From Cephalotus follicularis (Eukaryota > Streptophyta > Magnoliopsida > Oxalidales > Cephalotaceae), in assembly GCA_001972305.1 (NCBI GenBank), contig BDDD01000177.1:50172-114171 (forward strand): a stretch of DNA of 64,000 nt, given 5' to 3'. Made by a program: the position numbers and the translations under genes. This document shows, in pieces, positions 53,149 through 64,000 of this stretch. Within the stretch, counting starts at the first letter, position 1, and the number at the start of each line of letters is the position of its first letter. The notes below the pieces were generated by a model that was given only the letters and a program-made list of their open reading frames with translations, was not told where the DNA came from and ran no database searches.

Positions 53149-54523
53149 TCATCTTTTTTGTTGGCCCCCCTCAAGCATTATTAAAAAGAAATGCTGGAGT
53201 TTTTGGCATCAAATTTTTGTTACTATTGACAATTTAATTCCAAGGAATTCTTAGGCATCATATGACTATGTCTACCTTTAATATTATAATATGTAATTAT
53301 ATATTGGCCCTCCTAAACTTTGGCATATGTACAATTACTTTGGATGTTCATTGTTGTTTCTTTTGCCATATCATAGTGCTTGTCATAATCGAATAAGCAT
53401 TACATGACTTTAGTGGAATCTTTTCTTGAAGATGGAATATGTATATCATTTTGTTTTCACATAGTGGACATCCATTATAAAACATTAATCAAGTAAAACT
53501 CAAGTAAGTTATTAATACAAAATATTGATACTTTTGTGGATATAACTAATCATACTGCATATTAATAATTTAATATTTACGAATCGGCAATATGATTTTA
53601 TTCCCTAATAGTGAACTTTATGTGGACACAATTATTCACTATAAATGAATAAACATCTTATATTCTCTATGCAATGGAAGGTTTTCATAACGTCTACCAG
53701 CTAAAGGGATATAATACACCTACAAATTTCATGTATATCTTATATTTTATTAAAGTGTTTAATAAATCATAAGATCATATCTTAAGGATTGAAAAATAAA
53801 TTAACTAATTTATTACATAATACATCTTATGTATATAAGATTCTCGTAATCTTCGTAAGCTAAGATTTTTTTTCAATCTTTTTTTTTCAATCTTGGACTC
53901 ATGTTTAATAGATCTCTTTTATACATTATTTGGATAGAGTGATTCAGATGAACAATCTTGTTTGGATAGTTTTTTAAAAAGAAAAATTGAAGAATTGAAG
54001 TTATATTTTATATCACTTTTCATCTTTTATTCTACCCCGAAAGTGAGGTAAAAGTGAAAAAAAAAAAGTTAGTAACTAAAGAAAATTTTAATATACTCAA
54101 AGAACCCCTGTTTTATTTTAATATTCTAAAATTATCATATCTATTCTACCTAACAAAAAAATAGAGAACATAATAATACAATAAATTTATGAGTTGTCAT
54201 TTCATTTCATTTTTTCTATCTTAACAAACACAAATTACAATATATTTTTTTTTCTCTTCTAACATCCAAACATAAAATAAGACATTATTTACTTTTCTTT
54301 TCCTTTCTTTTATTTAATTGATACTTTTATCATCTTTTTCCTTTTCTCTAAAAAAATAAATACACATTATGACAAAAATAATATCATATTTTATTAATAA
54401 TAAATAAATAAGATTGTTCCTTTAATAAATGACAATTAAAACAATATCAATTGTCACCCACTTACTTCAATCAATAACTTAAACTCTATTGACATCCTAA
54501 TTTGCTAACTTCTGATTAATGGT
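53149..54523. other. Intergenic region between RNR2 and NOT1 fragment
   Basis: The first about 250 bases are the RNR2 3' UTR. The rest is AT-rich with T-rich tracts and no coding or transposon structure that I can support. Confidence 0.45.
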
Positions 54524-56330
54524 TTATAACCAGTTATCTCCCTGTTCCCCATGGTAGAATAAACCAAGGTGATCAACAGCAGATGTATTGTTGCCTCCAT
54601 CTGATTCTGAAGGACCGAATGAAAGCCTGGTAAGAACACGGTCGATGAACGCAACAAGCTCCGAATGAGTAGCACGCAGATGGGATGTTTGTAAGATGTC
54701 ATTGCAATATCCCGGCCACTCAATCAGGCGATCCACGAACTGCTCTAAAGCCATGGTTCCAAACAAAAACATCTGTACGGAGAGACACAAGTAACATCAT
54801 AAACAAATTAAACCCAGGGAGGAAAAGCCAATAACTGGAAGATGATACACACTTTTGAATCAGCAGGTTTGCGTAATGCATCTAAAACACCACGCAGGGC
54901 AATCCTAAGTGTAAGATGAGTCACGATCTGGTGCTTAATAACAGAGCCTGATATTGGGTTCAGAACCATTAACAAAATTAAGCAAAATGAAAAAACTATA
55001 CCTTAATACAAAAAAACAAATAATGATTGCAATAGAATTAGAGAGAGGTGACTCTTAAGGAAATTAATGCGTTAAATGATCTTTTTCAATACTTCAATAA
55101 GGCAAAACAAAAACTTTGCTCAACGTTTCCAAAAAAAAAAAAAAACCTTGCTAGAAATGAGTCTCCCAAGTTAGTGGATTTGAAGGTACAATCATACAAA
55201 ACTTGCGTAATGAAAAAAGAATAATACTAAAAGTTCAAATAAAACTCACCAAAGAGAACAGCAGCAATCTTAAGCTGCTTTTCAGGATATTTAGGATAAA
55301 ACCTGTACTACTCCAAGATATTGCCAATCATGCACTCAAATATAGATTGTTCCCTGGCAATTCATACAATAGCCCATGAGTCATTTTTTTAAAGTTCATA
55401 AATGTTGGTATCACAAGAAATAAAAAAGACATTATCAGCAGACTGCATATTTAATTAATTAACAAATCAGATTGTTATATTAGAACTTCCAAAAAGAGAG
55501 TGAGAGAGAGAGAGAGAGAGAGTAAACAACTTCAAATCATTTGATTTTTAGTTTTATCAAACCCAATAATCATGCAAATGGTTCAACTCCCATGAATATA
55601 GAATGTGAAACATAAAAAAGCAACTCCTGTGCTGACAGGAGCTAAAAATAGGTCATCTTTCTTGACACAAAGAAGCAAATACTTAAGAGGTAATAGGTAA
55701 TTTGCACCTCCAATTTATAGTAAAAATATAAGTTGTATCCTAAATTTGTTTTCGGTATCAAATCAATTAAAAGACCATCATTAGTCACTAATAGCGGAAG
55801 ACGTAACTGTAGGTGATGAAATGAAGGATATACCTATAAATTAAATGATGGATTACTTGTTACAAAAATACAAATTACACACTGAACTCATTTCCGATGC
55901 AACCCACAAAATTAATCTAGATATACAGAGAGTACAGGCCATAAATACAACAATGAACCCCCCTACCTACCCCTTGCCAAATAACACAAGAAAAAGACCA
56001 ACATGCGAATTCATTAACATAAAACCTCAGTGTCTTACATGCTTCTACTGTCTATGGTTTCTCAAAGCTCGTGGGTTTTGCAAATATACATTATACAACA
56101 TGTGTGACAGCTGCCACAATGGAAAAGCTGTAACAAACACCACACCTTTTCACAGAGGATTCCTTGAATCGGGCAAGCACTTGAACCATATCATGGATGG
56201 TCTACTGACCAGAAAACAGTCGATGCAATATCATCACCATTTCCATTAGGCGTTGAGGAATCTGTAGCCCCATAGTTCTGCCGATTCGGATTGGAATTCA
56301 TTATATTCTCTAAAAGGCTGCAATTAAACC
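54524..56330 (-). pseudogene. Fragment of NOT1 (CCR4-NOT scaffold subunit)
   Basis: Minus-strand exon remnants in the correct order: about 56146-56330 (ends in VLARFKESS), 55250-55353 (IFECMIGN then YPEKQLKIAAVLFG), 54853-54947 (IKHQIVTHLTLRIALRGVLD, then ALRKPADSK) and 54524-54772 (MFLFGTMALEQFVDRLIEWP, then TSHLRATHSELVAFIDR). These match a central stretch of plant NOT1, the scaffold of the CCR4-NOT deadenylase. Splice sites are still visible. Damage: an in-frame TAG in the second remnant, a deletion with a frameshift and a TAG in the first, and loss of everything on either side (NOT1 proteins are over 2,000 residues). The intron-containing structure shows it arose by DNA duplication, not retroposition. 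Confidence 0.88.
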
Positions 56331-57209
56331 AGAATATTGCAAATCTAAATTAAACCAACTCTTAGACTCCTTAACTGCCCAAATAATTGTTTTTTGTGAT
56401 TTGCGGTGATGATTTGGTGGAGGGGATTGTGGCAGTGCAGTGACCAGTGCTATATGTGAAGAAAGAAAAAACTTTGCAATCAAGAAGATACCTTTGTCTT
56501 TATTGTGCTCCCTTTTTGTTTTTGTCGACTCTCTTCTTTCTCTTTTCTTTTTGTTTGTAACTGGAACCTATTTAGTCTAGGCTATAATTCTAATTTGAAT
56601 AAATTTCTCTTGACTAATTAAAAAATTATTAAAAGAGAATTAAATCAAATATATGTAAGTCAATAAAATTAAATCAAACATATATAAAATAAATAGAAAA
56701 ATATCAAAATTAATAAATTACAAAAAAAACGAATCATGGTGATAATTTATTAACCGATAATTTGATTAAAATAAAATATCACAATGAGTAAAATAGAAAA
56801 AACAAACGACAAAATAGCGACAATTTATTAAATGATAATTCGATAAAAAAAATGTCTCAATTTAACTACTAATTTAATTAATCATCCAATCGACTTGACA
56901 CGAGGCTAAACAAAATCAGGTATCAACACAATTATATCTGTGTTAATAATATAATTATACTTATTTGAACTAATATGAGATATGCGTTTTATTGTATTAA
57001 TTGTTTGTTATATATGGTATCATAATATATGAATTGCTTAAATATATGTAGTAATGGGCATAGGACCAATCCGGTCCTAATTTGGTGACAGTCCAGGATG
57101 AGGACTAGACCGGTAATCAGTCCTACGGGCCACACGCTCGTTAAGGACCAATCTAGTTACGGGCTTGGACCAGGGACAGGTTTTGGCCCATTGGTCCAGT
57201 CCGATATAA
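56331..57209. other. Intergenic region with GGTCC-rich segment
   Basis: AT-rich to about 57050. From about 57056 to 57206 there is a GGACC/GGTCC-rich stretch (for example GGACCAATCCGGTCC and GGACCAATCTAG), similar in style to the subterminal parts of the hAT-like elements elsewhere in the window. I cannot define termini or a target duplication. Confidence 0.4.
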
Positions 57210-57850
57210 ATAAAAAATAAAAAAATTTAAGAACATGTCGTTGGCAACAGCTACAAATGTAGCCATTGCCAACGATAGGCAACAATTACTACCTTTTGGC
57301 TTGGTCTCAAGAGAAACCCTAAACAAGATATCAACTCCACAACATGCTTGCTCCATTTGGACGTGTTGATTTCTCAACTAGTGTCCTCAGATCCTGTGTG
57401 ACCAACTGGCTCCTTAGCTCAATCTTGAGACCTTGAAGAACTTTCGTTGCTCTCCTTGACTCACCTTGCACAAGATACTGAGCAGACCGTGATAGTTCCA
57501 TGAACTTGGTTTCTTATTGTGATATTGTCATGTCTCTTTATGTTAGGTTGGCAAATTCCTATTCCCTATTGTCCTTGACATCCTCGGGATAAAACCGAGC
57601 ATTAAACTCTGTCACAAATGCCTCCCACTCATGCTCAACTTCTCCTTGAAGCATATAAACTGCTAAGGAAAGTTTCTTCTGGTCTGTACTCTCTATAGCC
57701 ATAAAGATCTTCTCTATATGAATGAGTCACTCTTCAGCTGCCACTGGATCTATCTCTCCTTTGAAAACTGGAGGATTCAACTTCATAAACCTTGCCAACA
57801 CATCATCTCCCTTGATGACGTTCATTCCTTGCATTCCTCCTTAATAACTA
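57210..57850 (-). pseudogene. gypsy gag remnant with several stops
   Basis: Minus-strand translation gives gag-core wording such as NPPVFKGEIDPVAAEE, HIEKIFMAIESTDQKK, VTEFNARFYPEDVKD and ETKFMELSRSAQYLVQGE, broken by at least three in-frame stops. This corresponds to the retrotransposon gag domain of plant Ty3/gypsy elements. No open frame longer than about 75 codons remains. Confidence 0.8.
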
Positions 57851-58197
57851 TTCATTCATCATTGCGATAGCTGCACACATATCTCTCTTAGTGACATGAT
57901 TATCGTCAGTAGGTGGAGCATTCTCATCGAAAGTCTATGCCTCATTATCATGTACTGATTCATCTTCATTGCCAATAACCAAGTCATTTCTCCTTGCTTT
58001 TCCCTTTTCTCTTTGGCCTCTTCATCCTCTGTTGTCCATATCTACATTATATACGAAGTCATCATTAATAAATGCACATATATCCAATCAAAAGCATCAA
58101 AAAATGTAAACACATAAGTCATGTATATCCATTCGGTCAATCTATAACCATCAAATCAAACTTAACTAATATGCCAATGCCTCTCTGATACCAACTA

Positions 58198-60848
58198 TGA
58201 CACCCCGAACCTAGTAGAGGTCTGAGACGTCACCCAAACTCATTCAATTTCTTAACCCATAAGTCATGTACTAGTTAAGTCTATTTCATACAGCGAAAAA
58301 ACCATAAAATCTTTAAATTTTAATACATAATATCCATTCAAATATTATTGAACACTCATGCATAGCATGCATAACCATCATATCCTTTTTATCATTACAA
58401 ACCAATATATACATAAAAGAAATCCATAAGAGAAACCATCCTTAAATCAATGCTCCTAGCATCTTTACTCTCACCGATATCTGTATCCATCACCATTACT
58501 ATTAGCTCCTGATCCATCCGTACCGGATCACATAGACGGTACTCCATCCCAAATGATGGGTTAGCCAAATGGCCTCGTAGAAAACAACATCATACTTATG
58601 ATATGAACATGTATCAGAAATATATATGCATGTCATGACATAATGCGTGAACAATTGTGGTTAGCTAATCCATATATAAAACCATCACATACCGGCAAAT
58701 ATATAAATCGCTAACCTAACCCTGCACTCATATTCATACATCTATCAGACAATCAAGAGGTCGACCAATTATATACAACTATTTCGTACGAGCGTATATA
58801 ATTAATCAACATAACATACAATTATCCATAAGTCTAAAACCTCATTTTTCAAGATGTCACAAACTCGAGGTTTAAAATATCTGGTTGTCTACCGATAGAC
58901 CAATAAGAGCTCAACTAAAACTAGTTGCATATATGTAGGGGTGTGCAATAACCGAAACCCGAAAACCTGAACCAAACCTCACCTAATTTTTTTCAGATCG
59001 GATAATTCAGGTATTTCGGATATTCAAGGAGGGTATTTCGGTTAAAATCAAAAGTGCGATTCATATGCGGTTTGTAGAAGTATTAAAATTCGGGTATTCG
59101 AGTATCCGAATACCCGAAATTTTAGTTGGGCCATTGTACACAATACTACAATAGTATACAAGTTCTCGAAAAAAAAATTTAGTTGGGCCATTTTAAGTAT
59201 TATGCATTGAAAAAAAAAATTCTTTATTTTTAATTAAAAAAAGAAAAAGTTAAAAAATGCGGGTTTATTCGAAAATCCGAAAACTGCTCTTGAAGTTTTC
59301 GGCGAATAACCTAACCTCGAACTTTAAGTTCGGTTCGGTTACGGGGTGCTATATTTTCACCCGCAAATTGAAAACTCGAATAGCAAAAAATTACGGTTCA
59401 TGTAATATTCGAATAAACACCCCTACCTATATGTAAACTTATAGGAGCTTAACTAGTTACAGATCCATAAAGCCATCCGTAATACCATAGCATACCATCA
59501 TATCAAACCATATCATCATGAGTCTAGAACCCCTTCAAATGTGACACAAGCTCAAGGCCTAGAATCTAGTTGCCTACCGAGAGACCGATAAGAACTCAAC
59601 TAGACCCAATTGCCTACCGAGAGACTGATAGGAGTTCAACCGATCACAAGATCCATACCCTATCCATATATGAGTATAAACCCCCCGAAGGCAGCACAAA
59701 CTCAAGGTTTATACATCTCATCATATATCGGTAGACCAATAGGAGCTCGACTAGAACTAGTTGCTTATTGGTAGTAGACCAATAGGAGCTCAACTAGTAA
59801 CGTATTGTGAGTAACTCTAGTAGACGGATTAGTCGACTATAGAGCAGCGCTTACCTGACTAGAATTTACATTTCACTCTACGGTGAACACCTATAAACTT
59901 TCCCTTACCTTATTATACCATCTTTAATTCTGGGAAGAAGCCTAGTAAAAACTTTCAGATGGGCCTAGGAAAGAACCCGAAAAAAAAAACATTTTGATAA
60001 AAAACTGAACCAGGCCTTAAGCGGCGACGCCTTAGTCCTAAGCGTCAACGCTTTGCGCTAAACATCAACAGTTAGGTCTAAGCGTCATTTGTTGAGGAGG
60101 CAGTAGGTTTTTAAGTTCATTGCGTGACGCTCAAGACTAAATGTCGTCGTTTAGCTAAATGTTGTCAAAGAAAGGCTAACTATTAAAGGTTTGAACGTAA
60201 TCCATATTTAAAATATCCCCTAAGCGGCAATGCTCACAGGCTAGGCGTCGGCGCTTAGGGTTGCAGAAACATAGTTATGCACTTCAAATCTTGTCCAATT
60301 CATTTCCTTTATTCAAATCCTTTAGTATCAAGTTCAATACAAGTTATTATAACCATTCTTAAGCCATTAAAACTGTTTTCAATCCATGAACCATGTCCTT
60401 TCAATTATAGGTTAAAAGCCCCTTTTATAACCCTAAAACTCTATTCCACCCATAACATTCAATTTCAATCCTTTCAAGTCATAGAATCAGTTCATGTATA
60501 TGCATACAAGTGTAAATCATAAGCATATTTAGGTAGAGAATGTTTCTATCAAAGATTAAAGCTTGTTCTTGGTTCCTAGGTTGAGAGATTGAGAACAGGT
60601 GAGGGAGAGTGAATGAGAGAAAAATGAGAGTTGTAGACTAGTGTTTGGTCTATTTATACTCTCCCTATGATAAACTACCTTCATGCATAACTAATACCAT
60701 AAACAGACATAGAAACATAACATATGGGTACTGAAAATACCTAATACCATCCATACCATATGCGCAATTATTGTCCATAATATATGTGTACCATGAAATA
60801 TGATGTAATAAATTCTAAAGCAAGTATGGGTTATTTCGGGGCATTACA
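58198..60848 (-). repeat. 2.65-kb LTR with nested element and internal repeats
   Basis: On the minus strand it starts TGTAATGCCCCGAAATAACC (60848) and ends GGTTCGGGGTGTCA (58198), giving TG..CA ends; the plus-strand view is TGACACC...ATTACA. It holds a nested hAT-like element (58936-59425) and several copies of a module like ACCGATAGACCAATAGGAGC followed by TCAACTAG (about 58895, 59570, 59610, 59730, 59775). The net LTR length without the insertion is about 2.15 kb. Confidence 0.78.
58936..59425. mobile_element. hAT-like non-autonomous element, 490 bp, 8-bp TSD
   Basis: The ends TAGGGGTGT (58936) and ACACCCCTA (59425) are inverted repeats. Flanks CATATATG (58928-58935) and CCTATATG (59426-59433) match at 7 of 8 bases, the target size of hAT transposons. 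The interior has CCGAAA/TTCGG words at both sides and an A/T-rich core, with no coding frame. It is inserted into one of the internal repeat modules of the surrounding LTR, so it is younger than that LTR. Confidence 0.85.
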
Positions 60849-62225
60849 TTGGTCTTGGATTCCATTTCACTATAGGTGTCATTCATAGCGAGAGAAATCA
60901 AGCTAAAGGTGGAATGATTGGAAAGCATATCGTCGCCTAATTTAGTGTTTGACTTTCTTTCTAAGAAATCAGAGGCAAAGTTGTTAAAGATGACATGAGG
61001 AGTAAGATGCATTCGTGATAGCTGACTCAAAATGTGAATTCCTTTCCTTATTTTGAAGACAAGGCATTATTATGATACGTCAAATTTCAAACGCACTGTT
61101 TTAGTAATCTATATCATATCATCATGACGTAAAATCGAATTAAGTTTTGCAATAAGAAGAAAGACGTAAATCACTTTGTCATTATAGAGTTCTTGCTATT
61201 TCATCTTTTCACATACGTGTTTTTTTTTTTTTTGAAAAGCCAAAAATTGACCCCAACAGAGATCATATCAGTATATGATATTTTGTTTCTATATGATGTT
61301 GACCATTATTACTAGTTGTGTCGACATGAGTTGTGGCCATGCAAGAATAACTTTTAAGGGGTCTATGTTTTCATTAAGGGATTAGTGTTCAATGTTAGAT
61401 TTCAAACATGAATTCTTATGACTTTCTGGTATTGTCTAACGTTGAATGTTGTGGTAATGGGCCGATTTGTGAGATAAAATCGGATGCCTAATCAATTTAT
61501 CAATCCTTAGGATCGCCTTAGATGTAAGAGAAATACCTAAATAACAATGATAGAAATCGTACATTGTTTAGGATCCATGATAAGCAGCGGAAATATGTAG
61601 TGATCCTGATTAAGCAAGGTACAGCTCTCTTAATTCCCTAGAACACTAGCTCGATGAGGCACCGTAATACACAAAGAAGATAGTTGTCTAAATCCTCCAC
61701 TACTGTGTTTGTATTTTCTCTTATGTCAAGATTAAGGTTAAGAGAGGAGACCTAGCTATTATTTAATCCTTATTAGTAACCTAATGGGCCCTCTCATCAA
61801 AAGCCAATTAGTTTACTACAGTCCACACTAGTCAGTCCATATACGACTATTTAGAATATGTATGTCCCACTTTATTAGACCAATTATCAGCCTAGTTTTA
61901 TTTAATAAATAATTACCCAATTAATATAAGCCCAATAAGAAAACGATCGGCTAGAAATTGTTCTTTCGATAGGCGACACATCGCGGCAAGGGTTGCGTCA
62001 TTATGGTCCTATGTCAGAGCCTCACACTGATGCCTCGCGCTGTGGTCTCCCAGCGTGGCCTCTGCTACTAATGTGCTAGTCCCATCTGCTATGTTTGTGT
62101 TCCAAATTTGGAATTGTCATAAATTTTGACCAATGGAGGATCACGAGATGCACAGTATATCAAATCGATACGCATGCTGAGCTTTATGATGTTTGACGAC
62201 AATTTTTAATATAGTTCATTGTGGA
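60849..62225. other. Intergenic region
   Basis: No supported gene. A T13 run lies at about 61219-61232. Sequence at 61.5-62.1 kb is less AT-rich and may be old repeat, but no termini or domain can be named. Confidence 0.4.
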
Positions 62226-62545
62226 GGCAAGATGCGGACTTTGTCCGTAAGGGCTTATCTTCTGAAGACTTCGTAGACCTTCGGGGATGTAATGCCTTGT
62301 AGGAAGGTGAGAACTTTGCTAGTAAGGGCTTATTGTCCGAAAGTTTCGTAGGCTTTCAGAGATGTAATGTCTTATAAGAAGGTGAGAACCTTGCTTGTAA
62401 GGGCTTTTCATTCGAAGATTTCGTAGGCCTTCGGAGATGTGATGCCTTGTAGGAAGGTGAGAATCTTGTCGTAAGGGCTTTTCATCCAAAGATTTCGTAG
62501 GACTTCAGAGATGTGATGCATTGAAGGAAGGTGGGAACCTTAAAT
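62226..62545. repeat. 75-bp minisatellite, at least four copies
   Basis: The anchor GTAAGGGCTT occurs at 62247, 62322, 62397 and 62471, giving spacings of 75, 75 and 74 bp. Each unit reads roughly GTAAGGGCTTxTC, GAAGATTTCGTAGGCCTTC, GGAGATGTGATGCC and TTGTAGGAAGGTGAGAACC. Copies differ at about 10-20 percent of positions. The period is a multiple of three but stops occur in the plus-strand frame I checked. Confidence 0.88.
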
Positions 62546-63225
62546 GTTCGTTTGATACTGTTTTTGGGTTATCAAAATCATTTTTTGAACAAAAAAACAG
62601 TACTATTTGGTATTTGATAAATAAGAACTCAATTAAGTTTAAGTAAAAATACTTTTTCTTTTTGCCTATGATAAAACACTTTTTAGACTAAATCCAAATG
62701 TATTAGTTAAGAAACTGTTTTTCTACAACAATTTTTATCACAATAATTTTACTCTCAATACTTTTATAATATTTTTATGAAACACACAATAATATTAAAG
62801 AGGCCATGAATGCAAGGACTTATATTTGGATGACCGTTTTTGTACTTGTTAAAGATGTTGTTTTATGTTCAAATGGACACCAAAAAAAATATGTTGTTTT
62901 CAATTTAAACAAAAATGAAAAATTGTTTGCAACCCCACAATGGGTAAGGACAAAGTGCACCGAATGATTCACATCACACTAAACATTATGGAGGATGAAT
63001 CACATCATACAATGGACTCTGATTTACTCATAAGCGTTATGGTCCTAACAATTCTTGAGTGTGCTCCTAGTTTTGACCCCACCTATTTCGTCCATATAAT
63101 AAGGTTGTGTTTGGGTTACGGGGAGCCTACGCCACGGGTAAGTTATAAGTTATAAAGTTTGAGACTCTGACCTCACATTGACGCACTCAAAGGAGCGAGT
63201 CTTGGTCAAATCTTTTCTACATTAA
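62546..63225. other. Intergenic region
   Basis: AT-rich, with no coding support. A 71-codon open frame starting at 62940 has no recognisable domain and is not called as a gene. Confidence 0.4.
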
Positions 63226-63978
63226 TCCCTCTTTTTATTTCTTTTTTGGATAGTCCTTCCTCCTCTCAAAAAAAAAAAAAAAAGAAAAAATTCATGTCGT
63301 GACATTGTCATAAGACTTTTATGTACTAACTTGTCATTAATAACATTATTATTTCTTATAACACTACAATTTTATTAATTAAACTTTGATTAAATCTGTA
63401 TCGCATACCTCCACTTTAAATTTATTCAATTTGGTATGTAAACTTTGAAAATTGAACAATGTTATACATACTATTAATATAAAGTTGAATAGGGCTAGAC
63501 AAAAAACCAGAGAATCCGAGAACACGATCTAATCTGAATCTGATACTTTTTTGGATTTGGATCCTAGAATTCTATAATTTGACGAATTCGGATCGAATTG
63601 GTCCCTCTTTTTATTTTTATTGGGTGAGTCCTCTCTCTTAAAAAAAAAAATTTCATATTGTGACATAGTCGTAAAAGTCTTATGTATGTATTTTCTTATA
63701 ACAATTAACCAACAAGAAACATTAGTTTAAAACTACTATTTCGGTTGTTAAACTTTGATTAAATGTGTAATAGATATCTCCACTTTAAATGTATTCAATT
63801 GGGTATGTGAACTCTGAAAATGGACAATGTTATACATATCGTTACCATGACGTTAAATAGAGCTAGACCAAAAACCTGAGAATCCGAGAACATGATCCAA
63901 TCCGAATCGAGTACTTTTTTTTAATTCAAATCCTATAATTCTATAATCCAATGAGTTTGGATCAAATTGGATCCTAGA
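63226..63978. repeat. 376-bp tandem duplication at the window edge
   Basis: The block starting TCCCTCTTTTTATTT at 63226 restarts at 63602 and runs in parallel to about 63977, including an A-run, a TTAAACTTTGATTAAAT word, a CCACTTTAAAT(T/G)TATTCAAT word, and GAGAATCCGAGAACA. Sequence after 63977 may begin a third copy cut by the window end. Copies differ by many substitutions and small indels, so the duplication is not recent. Confidence 0.85.
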
Positions 63979-64000
63979 TTTTGATAACTTGGGAGATCCA

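Larger units (their letters stand above)
57210..60848 (-). mobile_element. Decayed gypsy retrotransposon: 5' LTR plus gag remnant
   Basis: Read on the minus strand: a 2.65-kb LTR (60848 to 58198), four spacer bases, a TGGTATCAGAG primer-binding site (58193-58183) complementary to the initiator tRNA-Met 3' end, then a gag-like coding remnant down to about 57210. Protease, RT, integrase and the second LTR are not present in this window. The primer site differs from that of the 39-kb element (TGGCGCC type), so this is a different gypsy lineage. Confidence 0.8.

Noticed and set aside
55845-56249. A 134-residue plus-strand frame.
   Set aside because: No domain, and it runs antisense to the NOT1 exon remnant.
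60277-60522. An 81-residue plus-strand frame in the LTR.
   Set aside because: Inside the non-coding LTR, no domain, and simple codon drift; chance frame.
62226-62545. CRISPR-like array because of regular spacing.
   Set aside because: The whole 75-bp unit repeats with no unique spacers, and the host is a plant; it is a minisatellite.

Overview
The window is nuclear DNA of a eudicot plant. It is AT-rich, the genes have many small GT-AG introns, intergenic spaces are long and full of transposon debris, and every intact gene has a clear plant orthologue. I cannot name the species. One 25-base run of N (36370-36394) marks an assembly gap.

Layout. 1-3.5 kb: the end of a GTGTCGG-rich repeat, an uninterrupted VIP5/RTF1 gene (Paf1 complex, + strand) and a broken last exon of an epoxide hydrolase. 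5.5-20.2 kb: three genes on the minus strand, namely a two-exon membrane-anchored ARM-repeat protein, an organellar guanylate kinase and a ten-exon TDY-type MAP kinase of the MPK16 group, with a solo LTR between the last two. As I recall it, Arabidopsis keeps the same neighbours (At3g06200/At3g06210 and At5g18980/At5g19010), so this is probably an old linkage group. 20.2-29.2 kb: transposon-rich space with a hAT-like element, an F-box/DUF295 pseudogene with three frameshifts, a decayed chloroplast-type tRNA-Asn and a second solo LTR of the same family.

29.2-53.2 kb: three tandem dienelactone-hydrolase-like genes (minus strand), each with seven coding exons including a 22-nt microexon and each with an intact Cys/Asp/His triad, followed by a nine-exon ribonucleotide reductase small-subunit gene (+ strand). 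DLH next to RNR2 also recalls Arabidopsis (At3g23570/At3g23580/At3g23600). The array is interrupted by a 1,637-bp near-perfect inverted repeat (719-bp arms, 199-bp loop, 9-bp target duplication) and by a truncated Ty3/gypsy element (LTR, PBS, gag, protease, RT, partial RNase H).

53.2-64 kb: no intact gene. It holds a shredded fragment of a NOT1 (CCR4-NOT scaffold) gene, a decayed gypsy gag with a tRNA-Met-type primer site and a 2.65-kb LTR that itself carries a nested hAT-like element with an 8-bp target duplication, a 75-bp minisatellite, and a 376-bp tandem duplication running to the window edge.

The genes are housekeeping or signalling genes (transcription elongation, nucleotide supply, MAPK signalling) and do not form one pathway, although guanylate kinase and RNR2 both serve dNTP/GTP supply. 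I found no clearly new biochemical system. The most unusual structure is the large inverted repeat about 0.45 kb upstream of the second DLH gene, a plausible source of hairpin RNA.
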